In this document: piece by piece, positions 24,699 to 32,593 of the stretch | Layout: each line of letters starts with the position of its first letter | How positions within the stretch are numbered: position 1 is the stretch's first letter | DNA from: Flavihumibacter cheonanensis | GTDB taxonomy: Bacteria; Bacteroidota; Bacteroidia; Chitinophagales; Chitinophagaceae | DNA: 64,000 nt | NCBI RefSeq assembly: GCF_022352215.1 | Contig: NZ_JAKRWF010000004.1 | Coordinates: 372,001-436,000 of the forward strand | Reading direction: 5' to 3' | Program-made: the position numbers and the translations under genes | The notes under the pieces: generated by a model | The model's database searches: none | Told to the model about the DNA's origin: nothing | Seen by the model: the letters and a program-made list of their open reading frames with translations, nothing else

Positions 24699-26354
24699 AT
24701 GAAGAAATACCTCTACAGTCTGGTATTGTCCGCAGTAACTTGTGGTAATGCCCTGTTCGCGCAGAGTGTGGATCAGGGTAAGAAGTTTTTTTATTATGAG
24801 CGCTATAACAGCGCGAAAGAGGAATTAGGGAAAGTGCTCGCTGCCAATCCCAACAATATTGAGGCTACTTATTGGTTAGGCCAGACCTTACTGGAAACGA
24901 AAGATTCTGTAGCGGCCCGTGATCTCTATCAAAAAGCACTGGCTACTAATGGAAATGCCCCCCTTCTGCTGGTTGGTATGGGGCAGATTGAACTGATGGA
25001 TGGTAAAAAAGAGGAGGCTCGTCAGCGTTTTGAAACTGCTATCAGTCTCACTAAATCAAAGGATGTTGATATTTTTAATGCAATTGGCAGAGCCAATGTG
25101 CAGGCAAGAAACGGTGATGCAGATTATGCCATCGAAAAACTGAACCAGGCAACCCAGGTGAAGAAATTCAACGATGCCAATACCTATTTGATTATGGGTG
25201 ATGCCTACCGCAAAAAAGTAGATGGTGGTAGCGCTGTACAGAACTACCAGCGTGCGCTGGAGATGAATCCTACACTTGCAGCTGCCAAACATCGTATTGG
25301 CAGGATTTACCTGACTCAAAAGAACACCGATATCTTTCTGCCTGCTTTTGAAGATGCAGTAAGAATCGATCCGAATTATGCCCCCGCTATCTACGACCTG
25401 TATTATTATTATTTCAGTCGCGATATCAACAAGGCAAAAGATTACTACGACAAATACCTGGCTGTTTCTGATCCCAATCCGGAAAACGATTATGAGAAGA
25501 CTGCTATTCTCTACGCTTCCCGCAGATATGATGAAGCGATCAGTACTGCAAATGGTTTCATCGCCAAACTGGGTGATCAGGCAGATCCCAAGTATTACAA
25601 ACTCATCGCTTATTCCTATGATGAGAAAAAAGACAGTCTGAATGCCCGCAAGTACCTGGAGCAGTATTTCGCTAAGCAAAAGCCAGAAGGATTCCTGCCC
25701 AAGGACTATGAATTTCTCGCCAATACACTGGCCAAGTTCCCTGGTAACGAAGTACAGGCCATGGAGAACTACGACAAGGCCATTGCTATGGATACAGCTA
25801 TGGAGTCCAAACTGGAACTCATGACCAATGCAGCTGCACTGGCTAAAAAGACCGGTAATCGGGCCGGAGAGGCAAAATACCTGGGGCAATTATATGCTAC
25901 CAAAAAAGATCCCAATAACGTTGATTTGTATAACTGGGGCTTTGCCAACTACCAGGCAGCACAATACACTACTGCGGATTCCATTTTTGCAATCTACAGT
26001 GAGAAATATCCCAATGAAATTTTCGGCTACCTCTGGAGAGCGCGTGCTAACCAGGCAATGGATACTACCATGCAGCAGGGCTTAGCTGTTCCTCATTATG
26101 AGAAACTGGGTGAAATGGCGCTGAGCATTGATGCGGCCAAATTCAAAGGCCAGGCAATTTCTTCTTATTTCTACCTGGTACAATATTATAATGATATCAA
26201 GAAGGATCCGGCCAAGGCACTGGAGTACATAAATAAAGTGCTAGAAATTGATCCGGCAAATGAAACTGCTGTTAAGATCAGAGATATCCTGAACAAAGCA
26301 GTGAATAAAAAAGCTGTGATTCGAAAAAAGCCGGAAGCCTTCCTGCTAAGTTGA
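24699..26354 (+). CDS. Secreted tetratricopeptide-repeat protein
   Basis: A 551-aa protein with a Sec signal (MKKYLYSLVLSAVTCGNALFAQ) and a long run of TPR units. Recognisable repeats include NNIEATYWLGQTLLETKDSV, SAVQNYQRALEMNPTLAAAK, NYAPAIYDLYYYYFSRDIN and PAKALEYINKVLEIDPANET, spanning most of the mature protein. TPR arrays are protein-binding scaffolds; here periplasmic. It closes the TonB / small membrane protein / PstS-like operon and is followed by an intrinsic terminator. The C-terminal tail is basic (KKAVIRKKPEAF). Confidence 0.85.
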   Translation: MKKYLYSLVLSAVTCGNALFAQSVDQGKKFFYYERYNSAKEELGKVLAANPNNIEATYWLGQTLLETKDSVAARDLYQKALATNGNAPLLLVGMGQIELMDGKKEEARQRFETAISLTKSKDVDIFNAIGRANVQARNGDADYAIEKLNQATQVKKFNDANTYLIMGDAYRKKVDGGSAVQNYQRALEMNPTLAAAKHRIGRIYLTQKNTDIFLPAFEDAVRIDPNYAPAIYDLYYYYFSRDINKAKDYYDKYLAVSDPNPENDYEKTAILYASRRYDEAISTANGFIAKLGDQADPKYYKLIAYSYDEKKDSLNARKYLEQYFAKQKPEGFLPKDYEFLANTLAKFPGNEVQAMENYDKAIAMDTAMESKLELMTNAAALAKKTGNRAGEAKYLGQLYATKKDPNNVDLYNWGFANYQAAQYTTADSIFAIYSEKYPNEIFGYLWRARANQAMDTTMQQGLAVPHYEKLGEMALSIDAAKFKGQAISSYFYLVQYYNDIKKDPAKALEYINKVLEIDPANETAVKIRDILNKAVNKKAVIRKKPEAFLLS

Positions 26355-26381
26355 CGATCAAATTAATTTAATTCTAATAAG

Positions 26382-26414
26382 AAGGCCTCCGGATTCGCTC
26401 CAGAGGCCTTTTTT
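26382..26414 (+). terminator. Intrinsic terminator after the TPR gene
   Basis: A 12-bp stem with one mismatch (arms 26382-26393 and 26399-26410, loop TTCGC) runs into six T residues. It separates the TonB locus from the nuo operon. Confidence 0.88.
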
Positions 26415-26488
26415 AATCGATAAATGGACATAAATCAGGCACAATGAACTTATTTTCAATGTTCCGCGTTTTATTTGGCAGGCTATCT

Positions 26489-26496
26489 TATTTTTG
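26489..26496 (+). promoter_or_regulatory. Putative -7 box (TATTTTTG) of the nuo operon
   Basis: Exact TAnnTTTG match 18 nt before the nuoA ATG. The upstream TTG at 26475-26477 is too close (11 nt) to be a standard -33 element, so the -33 is uncertain. Confidence 0.5.
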
Positions 26497-26514
26497 CCCC
26501 ACAACAGCAAAAGC

Positions 26515-26913
26515 ATGAATCTTTTTTTCTTACAAACTGCGGTTGCATCCAATACCACAATCAACTATTTGCCCATCGCAATCCAATTGTTATTTGCGCT
26601 GGGATTTGTTGCCCTGACCCTTGGCGGCACCCATTTACTGGGACCTTCGCGTAAAACAAGTGACAAGCTGGAGAATTTTGAAAGTGGTATCGAAGCAGTA
26701 GGAAATGCCCGTCAACCTGTAGCAATCAAGTATTTCCTGGTTGCCATTCTCTTCGTACTGTTTGACGTGGAAGTAATCTTTTTCTACCCCTATGCAGTGA
26801 ATTTCAAAGAATTAGGTTGGAGTGGATTCCTTGCTGTACTGATGTTTGTGGGATTCTTTTTATGTGGATTCTATTACATCATCAAAAAAGGCGCCCTCCG
26901 TTGGGAGGATTAA
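26515..26913 (+). CDS. nuoA: NADH-quinone oxidoreductase subunit A
   Basis: A 132-aa membrane subunit of complex I with three transmembrane helices. Typical blocks: KLENFESGIEAVGNARQPV in the first loop and FLVAILFVLFDVEVIFFYP, the conserved Glu/Asp-containing helix. I chose the ATG at 26515 over an in-frame TTG inside the -7 box. First gene of the fourteen-gene nuo operon; nuoB follows after 17 nt. NuoA helps shape the quinone site at the junction of membrane and peripheral arms. Confidence 0.95.
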   Translation: MNLFFLQTAVASNTTINYLPIAIQLLFALGFVALTLGGTHLLGPSRKTSDKLENFESGIEAVGNARQPVAIKYFLVAILFVLFDVEVIFFYPYAVNFKELGWSGFLAVLMFVGFFLCGFYYIIKKGALRWED

Positions 26914-26930
26914 TCTAAAAACAAAAGATT

Positions 26931-27512
26931 ATGGCACGTCCGGTACAATACAATGTAAAAAATGAAGGCGGTAAGATTGTAACCATGGGAGAACTTCCCG
27001 ATGGTCACATGGGGGAAGGTTTTTTTGCATCCAAACTCAGCGATATCGTTGGGTTGGCCAGGAAGAATTCCATCTGGCCCCTGCCATTTGCTACTTCCTG
27101 CTGCGGTATCGAGTTCATGGCTACCATGGCTTCTCATTATGACCTGGCTAGATTTGGGTCTGAACGCGTAGGTTTCTCTCCGCGTCAGTGTGATCTGCTG
27201 ATGGTAATGGGTACCATCGCCAAAAAAATGGCTCCGGTTGTGAAGCAGGTGTACCTGCAAATGGCGGAACCCCGTTGGGTGATTGCTGTTGGTGCCTGTG
27301 CTTCTTCAGGTGGCATTTTCGACAGCTATTCTGTGTTACAGGGAATCGACCAGGTGGTACCTGTGGATGTATATGTACCCGGTTGCCCGCCCCGCCCCGA
27401 AGCTATTATCGACGGTGTGATGAAGATCCAGGAACTGGTTGGAAATGAGAGCCTCCGTCGCAGAAACAGTGATCGTTACAAAGCATTGCTTGAATCCTAC
27501 GGTATACAATAA
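26931..27512 (+). CDS. nuoB: NADH-quinone oxidoreductase subunit B
   Basis: A 193-aa peripheral-arm subunit that holds the terminal [4Fe-4S] cluster N2, which passes electrons to quinone. Cluster ligands are visible: the tandem Cys pair in TSCCGIEFMA, the Cys of GACASSGG and the Cys of VPGCPPRPEA. The C-terminal extension (SLRRRNSDRYKALLESYGIQ) is modest. Co-transcribed with nuoA and nuoC. Confidence 0.97.
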   Translation: MARPVQYNVKNEGGKIVTMGELPDGHMGEGFFASKLSDIVGLARKNSIWPLPFATSCCGIEFMATMASHYDLARFGSERVGFSPRQCDLLMVMGTIAKKMAPVVKQVYLQMAEPRWVIAVGACASSGGIFDSYSVLQGIDQVVPVDVYVPGCPPRPEAIIDGVMKIQELVGNESLRRRNSDRYKALLESYGIQ

Positions 27513-27532
27513 TATAAATCAGCAACACCATC

Positions 27533-28048
27533 ATGGTATTGACGAATGAATTTATTACGCAGAAACTGACTGAGAAATTTGGTGAAGCCATCATCAATAT
27601 CGAAGAACCTTATGGTCTGCTGACCTTTGAAGTACCCAAGGAGATGAACCTGAAAGTGATGCAGTTCCTGTATGATGATCCGGACCTTCAATTCCGTTTC
27701 CTGACAGATCTTTGCGGCGTTCATTATCCTGATCAAACCGGTCGTGAACTGGGCGTGGTTTATCACCTGCACAACATGCCGGAAAATGTTCGGGTACGTA
27801 TGAAAGTATTTACCAGCATTCAGCAACCGGATGTTTTCACTGCCACTAAACTGTATGAATCAGCCAACTGGCAGGAGCGCGAAACCTATGATTTCTATGG
27901 TATCAATTTCGTGGGACATCCTAACCTGAAGCGTATTCTGAATGTGGATGAAATGGATTATTTCCCAATGAGAAAAGAATACCCACTGGAAGACCAGACC
28001 CGGATTGATAAGGATGATGAGATGTTCGGAAGAGGAGGAAGCATCTGA
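27533..28048 (+). CDS. nuoC: NADH-quinone oxidoreductase subunit C
   Basis: A 171-aa peripheral subunit with the 30-kDa complex I signature WQERETYDFYGINFVGHPNL, followed by RILNVDEMDYFPMRKEYPL. C and D are separate genes here, not the nuoCD fusion of enterobacteria. Contacts NuoD at the quinone end of the arm. It lies 20 nt after nuoB. Confidence 0.95.
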   Translation: MVLTNEFITQKLTEKFGEAIINIEEPYGLLTFEVPKEMNLKVMQFLYDDPDLQFRFLTDLCGVHYPDQTGRELGVVYHLHNMPENVRVRMKVFTSIQQPDVFTATKLYESANWQERETYDFYGINFVGHPNLKRILNVDEMDYFPMRKEYPLEDQTRIDKDDEMFGRGGSI

Positions 28049-28095
28049 TCAGAAGAGGAAAACCACGACGCAACACCTTAAACAATTAGACAGCA

Positions 28096-29337
28096 ATGTC
28101 AGAACTCATACAACAAGAACAGCAACACGTTAAGCTTCCGGAAGGCTCAATAGGGAAGCAAACCACCACGCTGAACCTTGGTCCCACGCACCCCGCCACG
28201 CACGGTGTATTCCAGAATATCCTGGAAGTAGACGGAGAAAGAATTGTGTCTGCGGAGCAAACGGTAGGGTATATCCACCGGGCTTTTGAAAAAATTGCTG
28301 AACGCAGGCCTTTATACCAGATCACGCCACTCACAGACCGACTCAACTATTGTTCGGCGCCCATCAACAACATGGGCTGGCACCTGACCTGCGAAAAATT
28401 ATTAGGGGTTAAAACACCGAAGCGCGTGGATTACCTGCGCGTGATCATTATGGAGCTCTCCCGGATTTCAGATCACCTGATCTGTAATTCCATCGTAGGA
28501 GTAGATACTGGTGCCTTCACCGGTTTCCTCTATGTGATGCAGTACCGCGAACTCATTTATGAAATTTATGAAGAGATTTGTGGTAGTCGTCTGACAACAA
28601 ATATTGGTCGCATTGGTGGTTTTGAGCGCGATTTCACTAACACTGCTTTTGAAAAAATTGAACGTTTCCTCAAAGAATATCCGGTTGTACTGAAAGAGTT
28701 TGAAACTCTGTTCCAAAGGAACCGCATTTTCATGGAGCGTACTATGGGAACCGGTGGTATCAGTGCAGAAAGAGCATTGAACTATGGTTTTACAGGTCCT
28801 AACCTGCGCGCTGCTGGTGTAGATTACGATGTTCGCGTTACAGCACCATATTCTTCTTACGAAGATTTTGAATTTGAAATTCCTGTCGGAACTACTGGCG
28901 ATAACTATGATCGCTGGTTGGTACGTAACCAGGAAATGTGGCAGAGTCTGCGCATCATTGAACAGGCTTACCGCAAGGTTCAGGAGTTCAAAGGTGAAGA
29001 AGCAACCGTGTATCATGCAGATGTTCCTGAATACTATCTCCCTAAGAAAGAGGATGTATATACGAAGATGGAAGCCCTGATCTGGCATTTCAAAATCATC
29101 ATGGGTGAAATTGATATGCCGAAAGGAGAAGTATACCACGCAGTAGAAGGAGGCAATGGCGAAGTTGGTTATTACCTGATCAGTGATGGAGGTCGGGCAC
29201 CGTTCCGCCTGCATTTCAGAAGACCCTGTTTCATTTATTACCAGGCCTATTCTGAACTGACTAAAGGCGCCATGCTGAGTGACGCGATCATTACGCTGAG
29301 TAGTTTGAATTTGATTGCAGGAGAGATGGACGCGTAA
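28096..29337 (+). CDS. nuoD: NADH-quinone oxidoreductase subunit D
   Basis: A 413-aa 49-kDa-type subunit that forms much of the quinone cavity with NuoB. Blocks: LNLGPTHPATHGVFQNIL near the N-terminus, LTDRLNYCSAPINNMGW and RIGGFERDF, and a C-terminus ending in SSLNLIAGEMDA, close to the usual DP(V/I)xGExDR-type end. Complete length. A 166-nt spacer with low-complexity repeats separates it from nuoE, unusually long for this operon. Confidence 0.96.
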   Translation: MSELIQQEQQHVKLPEGSIGKQTTTLNLGPTHPATHGVFQNILEVDGERIVSAEQTVGYIHRAFEKIAERRPLYQITPLTDRLNYCSAPINNMGWHLTCEKLLGVKTPKRVDYLRVIIMELSRISDHLICNSIVGVDTGAFTGFLYVMQYRELIYEIYEEICGSRLTTNIGRIGGFERDFTNTAFEKIERFLKEYPVVLKEFETLFQRNRIFMERTMGTGGISAERALNYGFTGPNLRAAGVDYDVRVTAPYSSYEDFEFEIPVGTTGDNYDRWLVRNQEMWQSLRIIEQAYRKVQEFKGEEATVYHADVPEYYLPKKEDVYTKMEALIWHFKIIMGEIDMPKGEVYHAVEGGNGEVGYYLISDGGRAPFRLHFRRPCFIYYQAYSELTKGAMLSDAIITLSSLNLIAGEMDA

Positions 29338-29340
29338 GGA

Positions 29341-29375
29341 GAATTATGAAGTAGGAATTGTGAATTATGAATTGG
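29341..29375. repeat. GAATTATGAA / GAATTGTGAA degenerate repeat between nuoD and nuoE
   Basis: Four imperfect copies of a roughly 8-nt GAATTATG/GAATTGTG word in 35 nt, starting just after the nuoD stop codon. Low-complexity intergenic array. Confidence 0.7.
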
Positions 29376-29471
29376 AGCCCGGTAGTACAGGCAGTTTAAA
29401 GATGGGCGGGCACCCGATTGAAGTATAAAAATTTTATAAACAGATAAGGTTGAATTTGGAAGGATTGTTTC

Positions 29472-29503
29472 TTTCACTTTTCACCTTTCACTTTTCACTT
29501 TTT
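29472..29503. repeat. TTTCAC(TT) heptamer array abutting the nuoE start
   Basis: Four to five imperfect copies of a TTTCACT / TTTCACC word, ending directly before the nuoE ATG at 29504. It is the reverse complement of the GTGAAA arrays found after nuoF and nuoJ. No Shine-Dalgarno sequence is present at this start. Confidence 0.75.
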
Positions 29504-30001
29504 ATGGTACCATTTTCAGAGGAAAAACTGGCCAAAGTACAGGAAATCATTGCAAGGTATCCGGAAGGAAAACAGAAGTCTGCCTTGCTGCCTGTATTAC
29601 ACCTTGCACAGGAAGTGCATGGCTGGCTGAGTGCGGAAACCATGGATTACGTGGCTTCCCTGTTGCAGCTTGAACCGATTGAAGTGTATGAGGTGGCTAC
29701 TTTCTACTCCATGTACAACCTCAAGCCGGTTGGTAAATACATGTTTGAAGTATGCCAGACCGGCCCCTGTATGATTAATGGCAGTGATGATATCGTGGAT
29801 TATATCAAACAGCGCTTAGGCATTGGTGTGGGTGAAACAACGCCAGACGGACTCTTTACCCTGAAAACAGTGGAGTGCCTGGGTGCCTGTGGGTATGCAC
29901 CTATGATGCAGCTGGGCAAACATTATAAAGAACACCTGACCCGCGAGAAAGTGGATCAGATTATAGAGGAGTGTCGCAAGCAGGCAGGACAACTTAATTA
30001 G
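29504..30001 (+). CDS. nuoE: NADH-quinone oxidoreductase subunit E
   Basis: A 165-aa 24-kDa-type subunit carrying the [2Fe-2S] cluster N1a. Ligand Cys residues lie in VCQTGPCMINGSDD and VECLGACGYAPMM. The N-terminal helical domain (VQEIIARYPEGKQKSALLPV) is normal. The ATG at 29504 is preferred over the in-frame TTG at 29450, since the extra 18 residues only translate the TTTCAC repeat. Forms the NADH-oxidising module with NuoF and NuoG. Confidence 0.94.
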   Translation: MVPFSEEKLAKVQEIIARYPEGKQKSALLPVLHLAQEVHGWLSAETMDYVASLLQLEPIEVYEVATFYSMYNLKPVGKYMFEVCQTGPCMINGSDDIVDYIKQRLGIGVGETTPDGLFTLKTVECLGACGYAPMMQLGKHYKEHLTREKVDQIIEECRKQAGQLN

Positions 30002-30033
30002 TGAATGTGTTACGTAAATGACGAATTTTCCAT

Positions 30034-31392
30034 ATGGGCGTTAAACTACTTTTAGAGAAAGCACATGTTGAGGGCATCCGCTCTTACGAGGTATATCGCA
30101 GAGAGGGTGGCTATCGTGCCGTGGAGAAAGCATTGAAGACCATGAGTCCGGATGCGGTTACTGAGGAAGTTAAGAAAAGCGGACTGCGGGGTAGAGGTGG
30201 TGCCGGATTCCCTTCCGGTATGAAATGGAGCTTTCTTGCCAAACCCGAAGGCGTTCCCCGCCACCTGGTTTGTAATGCGGATGAATCGGAGCCCGGTACT
30301 TTTAAGGATCGTTACCTGATGGAGTTTCTGCCCCACCTGCTGATAGAAGGCCTTATTGTATCTTCTTTCGCCTTAGGTTCCAACGCAACTTATATTTATA
30401 TCCGTGGCGAATATGCCTGGATCCCCGATATCCTGGAGCAGGCGATCGCAGAAGCAAAAGCCAATGGATGGTTGGGTAAAAATATTTTGGGTTCCGGTTT
30501 CGACTGCGAAATCTATGTACAGCGCGGAGCCGGTGCTTATATCTGTGGAGAAGAAACTGCACTCATTGAATCCCTTGAAGGAAAAAGAGGCAACCCGCGT
30601 ATCAAACCTCCCTTCCCGGCGGTGAAAGGTGTGTGGGATCGTCCGACTGTGGTGAACAATGTGGAAACATTGGCGGCTGTTGTACCCATCATCAATATGG
30701 GTGGTGAAGAATATGCCAAGATTGGTGTGGGACGTTCAACCGGTACCAAACTGATCTCTGCCTGCGGTAATATCAACAAACCGGGAGTATACGAAATTGA
30801 CATGACCATTTCTGTAGAAGAATTTATCTACAGTGATGAATATTGCGGTGGTATTAAAAATGGCAAACGCCTGAAAGCCTGTATCCCGGGAGGATCTTCT
30901 GTTCCCATTCTTCCGGCTAACCTGCTGCTGAAAACAGCTAAAGGTGAAACCCGTTACATGAATTACGAGAGCCTGAGTGATGGTGGTTTTGCTACCGGAT
31001 CCATGATGGGTTCCGGTGGTTTTATTGTGCTGGATGAAGATCAGTGTGTGGTGAAGAATACCTATACCCTGGCACGTTTCTATCGCCATGAAAGCTGCGG
31101 ACAATGTTCTCCCTGCAGGGAAGGTACCGGCTGGATGGAAAAGATCCTGAAGAATATTGACATGGGTAAAGGCAAGATGAGTGATATCGATCTGTTGTGG
31201 GATATCCAGCGCAAGATTGAAGGCAACACGATTTGTCCTTTAGGAGATGCAGCTGCCTGGCCGGTTGCTGCTGCGATCCGCCATTTCCGTGATGAGTTTG
31301 AATGGCATGTTAAGAACCCGCAGGAATGTTTGACGAGGAATTATGGGTTGGCGAATTACGCCGATCCGTTGGAAGTGAAAAGTGAAATGTGA
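30034..31392 (+). CDS. nuoF: NADH-quinone oxidoreductase subunit F
   Basis: A 452-aa subunit that binds NADH and FMN and cluster N3. Blocks: SGLRGRGGAGFPSGMKW (FMN/NADH loop), CNADESEPGTFKDR, GAGAYICGEETALIES, and the cluster ligands in ESCGQCSPCREGTGW plus TICPLGDAAAWP. The last codons (EVKSEM) read through the start of a GTGAAA repeat array that fills the gap to nuoG, so this C-terminus may be repeat-derived. Confidence 0.96.
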   Translation: MGVKLLLEKAHVEGIRSYEVYRREGGYRAVEKALKTMSPDAVTEEVKKSGLRGRGGAGFPSGMKWSFLAKPEGVPRHLVCNADESEPGTFKDRYLMEFLPHLLIEGLIVSSFALGSNATYIYIRGEYAWIPDILEQAIAEAKANGWLGKNILGSGFDCEIYVQRGAGAYICGEETALIESLEGKRGNPRIKPPFPAVKGVWDRPTVVNNVETLAAVVPIINMGGEEYAKIGVGRSTGTKLISACGNINKPGVYEIDMTISVEEFIYSDEYCGGIKNGKRLKACIPGGSSVPILPANLLLKTAKGETRYMNYESLSDGGFATGSMMGSGGFIVLDEDQCVVKNTYTLARFYRHESCGQCSPCREGTGWMEKILKNIDMGKGKMSDIDLLWDIQRKIEGNTICPLGDAAAWPVAAAIRHFRDEFEWHVKNPQECLTRNYGLANYADPLEVKSEM

Positions 31393-31434
31393 GAGGTGAA
31401 AGACGTGAGAGGTGAAAGGTGAAAAGTGAAACTG
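31372..31434. repeat. GTGAAA-type array overlapping the nuoF 3' end
   Basis: About eight imperfect copies of a 7-nt word (GTGAAAG, GTGAAAA, GTGAGAG), interrupted by ACGTGAG. It begins inside the last codons of nuoF and fills most of the nuoF-nuoG spacer. Confidence 0.8.
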
Positions 31435-31462
31435 AACTTAATAAGAGGTTGACTATATAACT

Positions 31463-32584
31463 ATGTCAGAAGAGAAAAAACTATTCAAAGTAACCATCGA
31501 TAACATCACGGTGGAAGTAGAACCAGGAACTACCATCCTGAATGCTGCCCGCCAGATTGGTGGTGAAGTGACACCGCCCGCGATGTGTTACTACAGCAAG
31601 CTGAAAAACAGCGGTGGTAAATGTCGTACCTGCCTGGTGGAAGTGGCTGCAGGTTCTACTGCAGATCCCCGCCCCATGCCCAAGCTCGTAGCCAGTTGTC
31701 GTACTACTGTTATGGATGGTATGATCGTTAAGAACATTACCAGTGAACGGGTGCTCGATGCGCGTGCAGGTGTGGTGGAATTTCTTCTCTTAAACCATCC
31801 GCTGGATTGCCCGATCTGCGACCAGGCCGGTGAATGTCACCTGCAGGATCTCAGCTATGAGCATGGTAAGGAAGGTACCCGTTATGAGTTCAACCGCCGT
31901 ACGTTCAAAAAACACGACCTGGGTGAATACATCCAGTTGCACATGACCCGTTGTATCCTTTGTTATCGTTGTGTGTTCACAGCTGATCAGCTGACCAACA
32001 AACGCGTGCATGGAATCCTGGACAGAGGAGATCATGCAGAGATCGCTACCTATATTGAAAAATCACTCGATAATGATTTCATCGGAAACGTTATTGATGT
32101 TTGTCCGGTTGGAGCATTAACCGATAAAACATTCCGCTTCAAAAACCGCGTATGGTTTACCAAACCGGTAGATGCGCATCGTGATTGCAGCAAGTGTTGT
32201 GGTGAAGTGCAGCTCTGGATGCGCGGTGATGAAGTATTCCGTGTTACCGCCCGCAAAGATGAATGGGGTGAAGTAAAAGATTCAACCAAGGGCGGTCCAG
32301 GTTGGATTTGTAATGAATGTCGATTTGAGAAAAAGGATGCGAAAGACTGGACTATTGATGGACCGACACAAGTAAACCGTCACTCGGTGATTTCCCAGGG
32401 ACATTATGTAAACGTAGTGAAGCCCAAGGAAACCCTGCCAGATGTGATGGGTGGTCGCGGACCCAAATTGCTGATGAATATTCACAATGTCAGTGAAGTG
32501 AACCGTCCGGAGATTGAACTGAGTAAGATTGCCGGACCAGCTCACAGTGATGATTTCAAGAACAGTCTCGATAACGGTAAATAA
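31463..32584 (+). CDS. nuoG: NADH-quinone oxidoreductase subunit G, short form
   Basis: A 373-aa subunit bearing the N-terminal iron-sulfur part only. Visible: a [2Fe-2S] ferredoxin domain (PAMCYYSKLKNSGGKCRTCLVE), the His/Cys cluster region (CPICDQAGECHLQDL), a [4Fe-4S] site (MTRCILCYRCVF ... IDVCPVGALTDK) and the start of the molybdopterin-like region (CSKCCGEVQLW, PGWICNECRF). The ~500-residue molybdopterin-oxidoreductase-like domain of long NuoG proteins is absent. The stop is followed at once by nuoH and the frame is clean, so this looks like a natural short form, not a broken gene. Confidence 0.92.
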   Translation: MSEEKKLFKVTIDNITVEVEPGTTILNAARQIGGEVTPPAMCYYSKLKNSGGKCRTCLVEVAAGSTADPRPMPKLVASCRTTVMDGMIVKNITSERVLDARAGVVEFLLLNHPLDCPICDQAGECHLQDLSYEHGKEGTRYEFNRRTFKKHDLGEYIQLHMTRCILCYRCVFTADQLTNKRVHGILDRGDHAEIATYIEKSLDNDFIGNVIDVCPVGALTDKTFRFKNRVWFTKPVDAHRDCSKCCGEVQLWMRGDEVFRVTARKDEWGEVKDSTKGGPGWICNECRFEKKDAKDWTIDGPTQVNRHSVISQGHYVNVVKPKETLPDVMGGRGPKLLMNIHNVSEVNRPEIELSKIAGPAHSDDFKNSLDNGK

Positions 32585-32593
32585 GAGTAGGAA

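Noticed and set aside
29450-29503. Extended NuoE start
   Set aside because: The extra 18 residues translate the TTTCAC repeat; family members begin near the ATG at 29504.
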